A stretch of 46,893 nt of DNA, taken from contig UQWH01000011.1 of assembly GCA_900544705.1 (NCBI GenBank), forward strand, positions 1 through 46,893, in the 5' to 3' direction. The notes under the pieces were generated by a model that was not told the origin of the DNA, did not search any database, and saw only the letters and a program-made list of their open reading frames with translations. This stretch comes from an uncultured Eubacteriales bacterium (lineage in GTDB: Bacteria > Bacillota > Clostridia > Oscillospirales > Oscillospiraceae). Numbering within the stretch: the stretch's first letter is position 1; each line of letters opens with the position of its first letter. The translations under genes and the position numbers were made by a program. Of this stretch, positions 1-8,022 are shown piece after piece.

Positions 1-530
1 ACATCCCCATGACCAACCCGGAGATCGTCACGGGCGTTTCTCTGGCGCTGCTGTTCGCCTTTGCGGGCAGCCTGCTGCGCATCAAGTCCATCCTCGGCTT
101 CTGGACGCTTCTGATCGCCCACATCACCTTCAACCTTCCCTATATCATCCTGAACGTGATGCCCAAGCTCTCGCAGATGGATCCCGACCTGACGGAAGCT
201 GCCCTCGACCTCGGCTGCACGCCCGTGCAGGCCTTCTTCAAGGTCGTGCTGCATGAGATCATGCCCGGCATCGTGTCCGGCGCACTGATGGCCTTCACAA
301 TGTCGCTGGATGATTTTGTGATCTCCTATTTTGTCACCGGCTCGAGCTTCGTCACCCTGCCGGTCGAGATCTACAACTACACCAAAAAGCCCATTCAGCC
401 GAAGATCTATGCGCTCTTTACGCTGATGTTCGTCGTGATCCTCATCATGATGTCCGTGATGAATCTTCTGCAGGCGCGCGACAAGAGCAAGCGCCAGCAC
501 TCCCATCTGAACAGGAGGCGTGCAGGATGA
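1..530 (+). CDS. potC: Spermidine/putrescine ABC transporter permease (partial, 5' end outside window)
   Basis: Inner-membrane permease subunit of a polyamine importer. The visible 170 or so residues hold the last membrane segments and the EAA-type cytoplasmic loop that touches the ATPase (EAALDLGCTPVQAFFKVVLHE), followed by a segment matching the PotC family (MSLDDFVISYFVTG) and the C-terminal helix. The reading frame is open to the left edge, and the region before the first visible methionine already resembles the middle of PotC, so the true start lies upstream, presumably after potA and potB. The stop overlaps the start of the binding-protein gene by four bases (ATGA), which points to translational coupling. 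A family match by motif and context; the exact polyamine preference cannot be read. Confidence 0.9.
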   Translation, partial: IPMTNPEIVTGVSLALLFAFAGSLLRIKSILGFWTLLIAHITFNLPYIILNVMPKLSQMDPDLTEAALDLGCTPVQAFFKVVLHEIMPGIVSGALMAFTMSLDDFVISYFVTGSSFVTLPVEIYNYTKKPIQPKIYALFTLMFVVILIMMSVMNLLQARDKSKRQHSHLNRRRAG

Positions 531-1726
531 AAAAGTTGCTTTCTCTTCTGCTCACCGTCTGCCTGCTTGCAGGAGCACTGAGCCTGACCGTCTCTGCTGC
601 GGAAAAGCAGGTCACGATCAATGTCTACAACTGGGGGCAGTATATTGCCGACGGCACCGACGGCAGCATTGACGTCATTGCGGAGTTTGAAAAGGTCTAT
701 CCCAACATCAAGGTCAACTACATGACCTTCGACAGCAACGAGAGCATGTACACCAAGCTCAAAACCGGCGGCTCGTCCTATGACGTTATCATTCCCTCGG
801 ACTATATGATCGAAAAGCTCATCGCCGAGGATATGCTGGAACCGCTGGATTTTGAGAACATTCCGAACTTCCAGTACGTAGACGAGTCCTTCCGCAATCT
901 CTCCTATGATCCGGAAAACCTCTACTCCGTTCCCTATACCTGGGGCTGCGTCGGCATCATCTACAATTCGCGCTATGTCAACGCGGAGGATGTCACCGGC
1001 TGGGAGATCTTCTGGAACAGTACCTACGCGGGTAAAATTCTGATGTTCGACAATCCGCGCGATGCCTTTGCGATTTCGGAGCTGGAGCTCGGCGACGACG
1101 TCAACACAGAGGATCATGAAACGCTTGCCGCCGCCGCTCAAAAGCTCAAGGAAGCAAAAAACCTCTTTCAGGGCTATGTCATGGACCAGATCTTCAGCAA
1201 GATGGAGCGTGCCGAGGCGTGGATCGCGCCCTACTATGCGGGCGACTATCTCACCATGGCCGATGAAAATCCCGATCTGGAATTTGTCTTTCCGGAAGAG
1301 GGCTTCAACTTCTTCGTCGATGCGATCTGCATTCCCAAGGGCGCAGAACACAAAAAAGAGGCGGAGACCTTCATCAATTTCCTGCTGGAGCCGGAGATCT
1401 GCGGGCAGAACCTAGACTATCTGGGCTACTCCGCTCCGCTGACCGCCGCGAAGGAGTATATGGATCCGGAGATGGCGGACAATCCCATCGCCTACCCAGA
1501 TGCGGAAACCCTCGCACGCGGCAAGGTGTTCAGCGCGCTCTCTCTGGAGGGCACGCAGGACATGAACAACCTCTGGCTGACCGTCAAAACCGAGGACAAC
1601 TCCACGCTGCGCTATCTGATCCTCACCGGCGCGGCCATCGTGGTCGTCATCCTGCTGTGGCTGTTCTTCAAGGTACGCAAGCGCCGTGAGAAATCCCGCC
1701 GCTGCCGGAAATGGAAGCAAAGCTAA
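527..1726 (+). CDS. potD: Polyamine-binding protein PotD with C-terminal membrane anchor
   Basis: Extracellular solute-binding subunit of the spermidine/putrescine transporter. Residues 1-24 form a signal peptide with a type I cleavage site (VSA-AEK). The mature part follows PotD closely: YNWGQYI near the start, SYDVIIPSDYM, YSVPYTWGCVGIIYNS, and a late YPDAETLARGKV segment. RBS AGGAGG at 513-518. Unlike most Gram-positive binding proteins it has no lipobox cysteine; instead the last 40 residues hold a hydrophobic helix (about 363-381) followed by a very basic tail, so it is probably anchored at its C-terminus. Overlaps the permease gene by 4 bp. Function is secure; the anchoring mode is inferred from the sequence. 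Confidence 0.9.
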   Translation: MKKLLSLLLTVCLLAGALSLTVSAAEKQVTINVYNWGQYIADGTDGSIDVIAEFEKVYPNIKVNYMTFDSNESMYTKLKTGGSSYDVIIPSDYMIEKLIAEDMLEPLDFENIPNFQYVDESFRNLSYDPENLYSVPYTWGCVGIIYNSRYVNAEDVTGWEIFWNSTYAGKILMFDNPRDAFAISELELGDDVNTEDHETLAAAAQKLKEAKNLFQGYVMDQIFSKMERAEAWIAPYYAGDYLTMADENPDLEFVFPEEGFNFFVDAICIPKGAEHKKEAETFINFLLEPEICGQNLDYLGYSAPLTAAKEYMDPEMADNPIAYPDAETLARGKVFSALSLEGTQDMNNLWLTVKTEDNSTLRYLILTGAAIVVVILLWLFFKVRKRREKSRRCRKWKQS

Positions 1727-1766
1727 AAAATGTGGGTCAAGGGTTTCCCCCTTGGCCCACATTTTT
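1726..1766. terminator. Bidirectional terminator between potD and the sortase gene
   Basis: An 18-base inverted repeat (1726-1743 and 1749-1766, one G-T pair) with short loop. One side is A-rich and the other T-rich, so it can stop transcription from both of the convergent genes it separates. Confidence 0.85.
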
Positions 1767-2352
1767 AATCCCCTGCAATTTCGCAGCGCACCGTGACGCG
1801 CTCTGCACCGCCGTAGGTGCAGGTGAAAAGCGTCAGCTCATAGCCGCTTTGCAGCATTTCTTCAATCGCCGTTGCCCCCAGGATCTCCACGCCGCTGACA
1901 CGGTAACTATGGCGATGGCCGGAAACGTCCGTCAGATAAAGCGCATCTCCGGCGTGCAGCTCATTCAGGCGGCCGAAATGCCGGGCGTAATTGTGCGCTG
2001 CGATCACCAGATTGCGGTCAATCGCGCCATAATAGCGGCAGGGGCCAAGCTGCAATTTCGCACTGCTCAGGTCCGAGAGAACGGGCAGCTCCAGCTCCAA
2101 CGCCGGAATGGTCAGGATGCCGAGATACTGCTCGCCATCAATTTCCAGCGGCTCCGTCGCTTCCATGCTGCCGGGAACGGGTCTGCTCTCCTGCGCACGC
2201 TCTGCGATCGCCGTCTGAAGCACGGGCAGCGTTCTGTCCGAAGCATCCGCCGCCTGCTCCGCCTGTTCGTGGTTGAAAATCACCAGTCCCAGCGCAGCCA
2301 GCAGGAAGAGCGCGCCCAGCGCCATGCAGATCATGCCGGTGACTTTACGCAT
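1765..2352 (-). CDS. Sortase
   Basis: Membrane-bound cysteine transpeptidase that cleaves LPXTG-type signals and joins surface proteins to the wall or to each other. 195 residues from the ATG at 2352, chosen because AAAAGGAG stands just upstream and because that start overlaps the end of the pilin-like gene by 8 bp. One N-terminal membrane helix (about 5-27). Catalytic residues visible: His120 in VIAAHNYARHF, Cys178 in TLFTCTYGG, and an arginine at 185 or 189. There is no C-terminal membrane helix of the kind common in class C pilin sortases, so the class is not settled. The upstream gene encodes a protein ending in LPQTG, its likely substrate. Confidence 0.88.
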   Translation of the reverse strand: MRKVTGMICMALGALFLLAALGLVIFNHEQAEQAADASDRTLPVLQTAIAERAQESRPVPGSMEATEPLEIDGEQYLGILTIPALELELPVLSDLSSAKLQLGPCRYYGAIDRNLVIAAHNYARHFGRLNELHAGDALYLTDVSGHRHSYRVSGVEILGATAIEEMLQSGYELTLFTCTYGGAERVTVRCEIAGD

Positions 2353-3238
2353 TCTTCTCCTTTTTCCGGCGGAAGAACAACACCCAGCCCACCACAAACA
2401 GGGCAAGTCCGGCGCAGATCAGCACGGGAACCGGCCAATTGAGCTGTCCGGTCTGCGGCAGCTTGGAGGTGTTGGTGATCGTCACGACCGTGTCCTTGGT
2501 TTCATAGGTCGCCTTGTAACCGTCCGGGACAGCCACCTCTTCCACGCTCCAGCTCTCTCTCGCTTCAAGGTCTTTCCATGTATAGGTCCAGTTGTTCTCC
2601 GCGTTCAGCGTAACGGCATCGCCGAAGGCCTCGCCGTTCCGCTTGAGCTGAACGGTCACACTCTCCGGGTGCTTTTCGCTGCCTGCCCAGACCTTCCGGG
2701 CCGTCAGCTCCGTCAGCTTGACGATGCCGGTCTTGGGGCTGGCCTCGATGTCATAGATCCACTGCGTGGAATCGCTGGTCGGAACCGCCACGGCGAAGGG
2801 CATACAAACCGAGTAGCCCTCTGCGCCGCCGGTCTGAACCAGCAGATAGAAGCCCAGCGGCACTTCCTTGAAGGTCAGCTTGCCGTCCTTGTCAGTCGTT
2901 TCCGTCACACCGGTGAGCTTTTTCTCCGCAGCAAACGCCGCCAGCTTTTCCGGCAGGGCTTCGTCGTTCAGATCTTCCAGAGGAAGGCCGCAATCGGCGA
3001 AATCCTTGGTATATGTATAGGTCAAAAGCGAATTTTCGCTCCCCGCCTCTGCGACCTGATAAAGCGTGATCTTCGCGCCCGAAACCGGCGTCTGATCGTA
3101 GCTGTCAGCCAGCTTCAGCGTAATCGAACCGGTCGCCTCCCAGTCGATCACCGTATCGTTTGCGGCAAAGGCAGTCAGGCAGAGCGCCAGCGCCAGCAGC
3201 ACCACGGCAAACACGGAGAGAAGATGCCGTTTTTTCAT
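2345..3238 (-). CDS. LPXTG-anchored pilin-like surface protein with Cna-B domain
   Basis: Probable pilin or wall-anchored adhesin of 297 residues. Start ATG at 3238 has RBS GGAGGGG eight bases upstream. Signal peptide at 1-26 (ending near AFAAND). An N-terminal domain begins with GSITLKLADSY and PVSGAKITLYQVAE, as in pilin domains that form internal isopeptide bonds. A Cna-B-type domain follows (ARKVWAGSEKHPESVTVQL to the TYTWKDL and EEVAVPDGY motifs). The end is a standard sorting signal: LPQTG, hydrophobic helix, RRKKEK tail. The sortase gene overlaps its end. Only one pilin-like gene is present, so it may form a simple fibre or be attached singly. The isopeptide bonds are inferred. Confidence 0.85.
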   Translation of the reverse strand: MKKRHLLSVFAVVLLALALCLTAFAANDTVIDWEATGSITLKLADSYDQTPVSGAKITLYQVAEAGSENSLLTYTYTKDFADCGLPLEDLNDEALPEKLAAFAAEKKLTGVTETTDKDGKLTFKEVPLGFYLLVQTGGAEGYSVCMPFAVAVPTSDSTQWIYDIEASPKTGIVKLTELTARKVWAGSEKHPESVTVQLKRNGEAFGDAVTLNAENNWTYTWKDLEARESWSVEEVAVPDGYKATYETKDTVVTITNTSKLPQTGQLNWPVPVLICAGLALFVVGWVLFFRRKKEKNA

Positions 3239-3311
3239 TGTAACCCCTCCTGTAAACTCACTGTGCACCTATCTTCTGACAGGTGCGTTGCGTCAGATAT
3301 AGTTCAAGATA

Positions 3312-3340
3312 AGTATACTCACCTTTCCGGTCAATTGCAA
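3312..3340 (-). promoter_or_regulatory. Promoter for the pilin-sortase operon
   Basis: On the minus strand TTGCAA (3335-3340), a 17-base spacer, then TATACT (3312-3317). The untranslated leader contains a small inverted repeat (GCACCT/AGGTGC, about 3265-3286) before the pilin RBS. Confidence 0.65.
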
Positions 3341-3431
3341 GGCTTTTCCCAGAAATTTTCATCGTCACGGAACCTTCCTGCCTCTTTTTTCGTCCAAATG
3401 GCAGAAGCCAATACAAGAGGGAGGAATTATA

Positions 3432-4301
3432 ATGAAACGCGCGCTCATCAGTCTGCTGCTGGCTGCAGCACTTCTCCTCGGCGGCTGCGGTGCCATGGCG
3501 CCGAGCGATTATGCCAAAAGTGCCGATCTTGCAGTGGATGAAGCCAACGAGGTTGGGGACACCAGCCTGAGCTTTTCCGACGGCAGCGGCACCGTTTCCG
3601 ACGGCCGGAAGCTCATCAAAACCCTGACACTCCATATGGAAACAGAGAATTTCGACGCACTTGCAGCCGAGGTCAGCCGCTGCGTGGCCGAATACGGCGG
3701 CTATGTGGAGCAGTCGGAGATCTCCGGCGCATCCCGCCGCTCCGCCAGCTATACGCTCCGCATCCCCGTGGCGCGTCTGGAGGAATTCGCCTCGGATGTC
3801 ACCGCCGCGGGTGTCGTGACCCGGCGAAGCAGCACGCAGGAAGACGTCACGCTGGACTATGTGGATATGGAAGCCCACATCACCGCGCTGAACACCGAGC
3901 GCGACACTCTGCTGCGTCTGCTGGAGCAGGCCGAAAGCATGGAGGATGTCATCACCATTCAGGATCGCATCACACAGGTGCAGTACGAGCTGGAAAGCTA
4001 CACCTCCCGCCTGCGCACCTATGACAACCAGATCGACTATGCCACCATTTCCCTCTACATCAGCGAGGTGGAGTACGCGGAGGAGATTGAGAGCTCCCCC
4101 ACCGTCTGGACGCAGATCGGCCGGAACCTGAAAAACGCCTGCCGCTGGCTCGCCAAGTTCTTCCGCGGTCTGTTTATCGTCCTCGTTTCGGCTCTGCCCT
4201 ATCTGGCGGTCGTCGCGGTCATTTCTCTCCCCATTCTCTATTTCACGGTCATCCGCCCCGCGAAAAAACGCAAAAAGGCGCGCAAAAATCAAGAAAAGTA
4301 A
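3432..4301 (+). CDS. DUF4349 lipoprotein
   Basis: A 289-residue lipoprotein of the DUF4349 family, function unknown. Signal peptide with lipobox LLGGC puts the lipidated cysteine at residue 19. The body contains the family pattern: a ferredoxin-like region (LTLHMETENFDALAAEV, EYGGYVEQSEISG), DYVDMEAHITALNTERD, a coiled-coil stretch around ESMEDVITIQDRITQVQYELE, and DYATISLYISE. The C-terminus has one or two membrane helices (about 240-270) and a lysine-rich tail, so the protein is tethered at both ends. RBS GAGGGAGG just upstream. It stands alone, divergent from the pilin operon. Confidence 0.85.
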   Translation: MKRALISLLLAAALLLGGCGAMAPSDYAKSADLAVDEANEVGDTSLSFSDGSGTVSDGRKLIKTLTLHMETENFDALAAEVSRCVAEYGGYVEQSEISGASRRSASYTLRIPVARLEEFASDVTAAGVVTRRSSTQEDVTLDYVDMEAHITALNTERDTLLRLLEQAESMEDVITIQDRITQVQYELESYTSRLRTYDNQIDYATISLYISEVEYAEEIESSPTVWTQIGRNLKNACRWLAKFFRGLFIVLVSALPYLAVVAVISLPILYFTVIRPAKKRKKARKNQEK

Positions 4302-4306
4302 CGCAA

Positions 4307-4336
4307 GCCGCAGTTGGTTTCCCAACTGCGGCTTTT
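4307..4336 (+). terminator. Terminator of the DUF4349 gene (left copy of a duplicated hairpin)
   Basis: An 11-bp perfect stem (4307-4317 and 4322-4332) with loop TTTC and a short T run. The 27 bases 4310-4336 recur unchanged at 4557-4583, on the other side of the inserted element. Confidence 0.85.
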
Positions 4337-4556
4337 CAGACTGTCAAAAAACCTATCCAGCCGAAAGTTTCGGAGGGAAGAATAGTGTGAAAGGGAACCG
4401 TCACACCGAGCCGCAGCGAGGCGTTTCGGAGCGCAACCGCCGCATAGCGGCGGCACTTGGCGCGGAGATGGGTTCCCTTTCGCGTTCAATAACCCGCCGC
4501 AGCGATCAAAATTGCAAAATAATACTACAAATATTGATTTTGCAATTTTGTAGGCA
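4337..4556 (+). mobile_element. MITE-like dispersed element, copy A
   Basis: About 220 bases of non-coding DNA inserted between two copies of the same terminator hairpin. It starts with CAGACTGTCAAAAAACC. Bases 4337-4520 match 15141-15324 (opposite strand) with two differences. Internal inverted repeats: GTGTGA/TCACAC (4385-4390, 4401-4406); AAGGGAACC/GGTTCCCTT (4391-4399, 4471-4479); CCGCCGC/GCGGCGG around ATA (4437-4453); and a perfect 14-base pair of arms (4507-4520, 4537-4550). No ORF with a ribosome site. The right terminal inverted repeat seen in copy B is missing here. Most likely a non-autonomous transposable element; a structured RNA gene is an alternative reading. Confidence 0.7.
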
Positions 4557-4583
4557 GCAGTTGGTTTCCCAACTGCGGCTTTT
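4557..4583. repeat. Right copy of the duplicated terminator hairpin (27-bp direct repeat)
   Basis: Identical to 4310-4336. It also serves as terminator for the convergent pcp gene on the minus strand. Its left arm is a few bases shorter than that of the left copy, as if the boundary with the element had been trimmed. Confidence 0.8.
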
Positions 4584-5169
4584 ATATCTCTCCGATGGCA
4601 GTTTCCAGCGCGCGGACAATGTCCGAAAGTTTCATGGCCGGCGCGCCGTTTTTCGCCTGCTCCGGCAGATAGGGCACATGGATAAACCCAACGCGCGTGG
4701 ATGTACCGTCAAAATGACGGAGCAAACGGTAGAGCAGATCGTTGCACACAAAGCTCCCCGCGCTGTAGGAAACCGCGCCCGGCAGCCCTGCCGCCTTGAT
4801 CGCTTCCGCCATTTTCCGCACCGGGAGCGTCGAAAAATAGGCCGCCGGGCCGCCGGAAACGACCGGAACATCCTTCGGCATCTTTCCTGCATTGTCGGCA
4901 ATGGAGGCATATTGCAGATTGATCGCTACCATCTCCGGCGTGACGGCGGCGCGTCCGCCCGCCTGCCCGACGCAGACGATCGCATCGGGCGGCTGCATTT
5001 CTGCGTGCGCCAGCACGGTCTGCGCCGCTTCTGCAAACACCGTCGGCACCTGCATCACGGTAAGCTCCGCCGCCCCGATGCGTCCTGGAAGCCGCTGCAC
5101 CGCCTCCCACGCAGGATTGATCTTCTCCCCGCCGAATGGGTCAAACCCGGTTATCAGGATCCTTTTCAT
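4582..5169 (-). CDS. pcp: Pyroglutamyl-peptidase I
   Basis: Cytoplasmic cysteine peptidase that removes N-terminal pyroglutamate from peptides. 195 residues from ATG 5169; an ATG two codons upstream is too close to the GGAGGG ribosome site. The N-terminus KRILITGFDPFGGEKINPAW is diagnostic. The catalytic triad is visible as Glu in VTPEMVAINL, Cys in SAGSFVCNDLLY and His in GFIHVPYLP. Length is slightly under the usual 200-215. Monocistronic, with its own promoter, divergent from the zinc-ribbon gene. Confidence 0.95.
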   Translation of the reverse strand: MKRILITGFDPFGGEKINPAWEAVQRLPGRIGAAELTVMQVPTVFAEAAQTVLAHAEMQPPDAIVCVGQAGGRAAVTPEMVAINLQYASIADNAGKMPKDVPVVSGGPAAYFSTLPVRKMAEAIKAAGLPGAVSYSAGSFVCNDLLYRLLRHFDGTSTRVGFIHVPYLPEQAKNGAPAMKLSDIVRALETAIGEI

Positions 5170-5193
5170 CTGCATTCCCTCCCTATTGCGTTC

Positions 5194-5223
5194 ATTATAC
5201 TGCAAAAACGACGTTTCGCGCAA
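5194..5223 (-). promoter_or_regulatory. Promoter of pcp
   Basis: Minus-strand TTGCGC (5218-5223), 18-base spacer, TATAAT (5194-5199), about 25 bases before the start codon. Confidence 0.6.
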
Positions 5224-5240
5224 GAGCAGATTTCAAAGGC

Positions 5241-5268
5241 TTGACACGCGACGTGAATCTGTTATAAT
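5241..5268 (+). promoter_or_regulatory. Promoter of the zinc-ribbon/DUF4870 gene
   Basis: TTGACA (5241-5246), 16-base spacer, TATAAT (5263-5268), both consensus. The in-frame ATG at 5278 lies only about ten bases downstream, so it cannot carry a ribosome site in the transcript. This supports the ATG at 5371. Confidence 0.8.
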
Positions 5269-5370
5269 ACACTTACCATGAATTGGCAGGAGCAAGCATG
5301 CCCGCCCTTGTCGACTGATGGCAGCACCCGAAATGAGAGAAACTCAAAACACAAAAGGAGGACATCACTT

Positions 5371-5838
5371 ATGGCATTTTGCAGCCATTGCGGCGCACAG
5401 GTCGACGAAGGCGCCGCCTTCTGCCCGTCCTGCGGTGCACCGGTCGGAAACGGCCCCAGACCCGCAGAGCCCGCATTGGATCCGAATGATGTCGCGCAGA
5501 ACCGCGGCATTTCCGTGCTTTCCTATCTGGGACCGCTGGTTTTCATTCCGCTTTTTGCGCGGAAGAATTCCCCCTATGCCCAGTTCCACGCAAAGCAGGG
5601 CGTGACCATGTTCGCGTTCTGGGTCGCGGCAGCCATTCTGAATTCCCTGCTCGGCCTGATCCGCGTCACCCGCGTCGGGATTCTCACCGTATACACGACG
5701 ATTCCCTGGTACATCTCGATCCTGCGCTATGGAATCAGCGCGTTTGTCACCGTGCTTGCCATCATCGGCATTGTCAATGCCGCGAAGGGGCAGGCAAAGG
5801 AGCTGCCCATCATCGGCGGGATCCATATTGTAAAATAA
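5371..5838 (+). CDS. Zinc-ribbon DUF4870-type membrane protein
   Basis: A 155-residue protein of unknown function. The N-terminus is a zinc ribbon of the form CSHCGAQ...CPSCGAP, then a proline-rich linker. The rest is a DUF4870/Tic20-like membrane domain: SYLGPLVFIPLF, SPYAQFHAKQG, and two or three further hydrophobic stretches ending with VLAIIGIVNAAKG. RBS AAAGGAGG about nine bases before ATG 5371. Membrane location is clear from the sequence; the role is not known for the family. Confidence 0.85.
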   Translation: MAFCSHCGAQVDEGAAFCPSCGAPVGNGPRPAEPALDPNDVAQNRGISVLSYLGPLVFIPLFARKNSPYAQFHAKQGVTMFAFWVAAAILNSLLGLIRVTRVGILTVYTTIPWYISILRYGISAFVTVLAIIGIVNAAKGQAKELPIIGGIHIVK

Positions 5839-5844
5839 AACAAA

Positions 5845-5867
5845 CGCCGCCGGGCTTCCCGGCGGCG
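5845..5867 (+). terminator. Terminator of the zinc-ribbon gene
   Basis: Perfect 10-bp GC-rich stem (5845-5854, 5858-5867) with loop CTT, followed by AATTCTTT. Confidence 0.75.
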
Positions 5868-5881
5868 AATTCTTTATAAAC

Positions 5882-5911
5882 ACGGCGTGTCCCCCGTGGG
5901 GGACACGCCGT
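5882..5911 (-). terminator. Terminator of the psuK-psuG operon
   Basis: Perfect 14-bp stem (5882-5895, 5898-5911) just downstream of the psuG stop on the minus strand. The T tract after it on that strand is poor, so it may act also as an mRNA end protector. Confidence 0.7.
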
Positions 5912-5921
5912 TGATTGGTTT

Positions 5922-6839
<918 letters not shown>

Positions 6840-6867
6840 GATAAGATACTCCTTTTATTGATTCAAT

Positions 6868-7950
6868 TTATTTCGCGTTGCAGCGCTCGCGCACTGATTC
6901 AACGGAAAGTACGGGATTGATGGTTTCCGCGCCCTCGATGGCGATGGACGCGGCAGCGGAAGCGGCCGCAGCCGTTCCCAGAAGGTCGGTGCCCTCCAGA
7001 TAGGCCCATGCAAGCGCCGCCATGAAGGCGTCGCCCGCGCCGGTGGCATTGGCCATCTTGGCGGGGAAGCAGGGCTGATGCACGAAGCTGTTGTGGTCGG
7101 CGGCAAAGACGCCATCCGAGCCGAGGGAGATGAAAACGCGGTGCATACCGGTGTCCAGCAGCGTCTGCGCCGCGCGGTGCAGGCTGTCCTCGTCCGTGAT
7201 CTTCACGCCGGACAGAAGCTCGGCTTCAATGCGGTTGGGCTTGAGGGTGTGGATCTTGCCCAGAATACCGCGCAGCTTCTCCGCCTTGCTCGTCGACACC
7301 GGGTCGACAAAGAGCGGCACCGTGCAGTGATTGGCAAGATATACCAGCGAGGCCTCGGGGAGGTTCGTATCCGCCACGACGATCTGCGCGCGGTTGAGCA
7401 GGCTGAGGTTTGCGGCGAAATACTCCGGAAGGAGCTGCTCGCAGATCTCCATATCCGAAACGGCCAGCGCCATATCGCCGTCACTGTCATTCAGGAACAG
7501 ATATGTGGAAGTCGTGCCGCCGGGCACTTGAAGCGCATGGCTGATGTCGATGCCCAATTCGCCGCAGGAGGCGGCAATGCGTTGTGCGTAGAGGTCGTCG
7601 CCAAACGCGGTCAGGAAGCGGACGTCCACGCCGAGCAGACTCATATTGTGTGCGATGTTCCGGCCGACGCCGCCCAGACTCGTCGTGACCCGGCCGGGGT
7701 TGGAGTCCTTTGCGATCATGGGGGCAAAGGAGCGGCCGCCGATGTCCACGTTCACGCCGCCGGCAACGACCGCGTAGGTCCCGGAGCGCAGGACGTAGCC
7801 CTTGCCCGCAATGTAACCCTTCTTCATCAGATTGGAAATATGCACTGCCACGGAGGAGCGCGTAATCCCCGCGCGTTTCGCCAGTGCCTCCTGCGAGATC
7901 ATCGGATTCGCTTCGATCCATTGCAGAAGCTGCCGTTCCCGCTGCGTCAT
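6868..7950 (-). CDS. PfkB-family kinase with N-terminal HTH; probable pseudouridine kinase
   Basis: 360 residues. Residues 1-57 form a winged helix-turn-helix (MISQEALAKRAGITRSSVAVHI, then KKGYIAGKGYVL). The rest is a PfkB/ribokinase fold, with VVAGGVNVDIGG, the GGVGRNIAHNMSLLG substrate motif and the anion-hole/catalytic motif NATGAGDAF near residue 300. Because psuG follows directly, the likely substrate is pseudouridine, phosphorylated at the 5' position. The attached HTH suggests it also senses substrate and regulates its own operon, as proposed for similar HTH-kinase fusions such as E. coli YeiI; that part is inference. A bare psuK lacks this HTH. Confidence 0.85.
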   Translation of the reverse strand: MTQRERQLLQWIEANPMISQEALAKRAGITRSSVAVHISNLMKKGYIAGKGYVLRSGTYAVVAGGVNVDIGGRSFAPMIAKDSNPGRVTTSLGGVGRNIAHNMSLLGVDVRFLTAFGDDLYAQRIAASCGELGIDISHALQVPGGTTSTYLFLNDSDGDMALAVSDMEICEQLLPEYFAANLSLLNRAQIVVADTNLPEASLVYLANHCTVPLFVDPVSTSKAEKLRGILGKIHTLKPNRIEAELLSGVKITDEDSLHRAAQTLLDTGMHRVFISLGSDGVFAADHNSFVHQPCFPAKMANATGAGDAFMAALAWAYLEGTDLLGTAAAASAAASIAIEGAETINPVLSVESVRERCNAK

Positions 7951-7994
7951 GGTATCACCGCCTAAATATTAGTTTATTTTCTAATCTAATGCTT

Positions 7995-8022
7995 ATTATA
8001 GCAGTGTTTCTGCATTTGTCAA
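7995..8022 (-). promoter_or_regulatory. Promoter of the psuK-psuG operon, inside the end of nudC
   Basis: Minus-strand TTGACA (8017-8022), 16-base spacer, TATAAT (7995-8000). It overlaps the last codons of nudC. The AT-rich leader that follows (TTAGATTAGAAAATAAACTAA) has partial dyad symmetry and is a plausible operator for the HTH domain of the kinase. Confidence 0.75.

Noticed and set aside
4387..5244. 285-codon plus-strand frame across copy A and the antisense of pcp
   Set aside because: Begins in the non-coding element and continues opposite a clear pcp gene.
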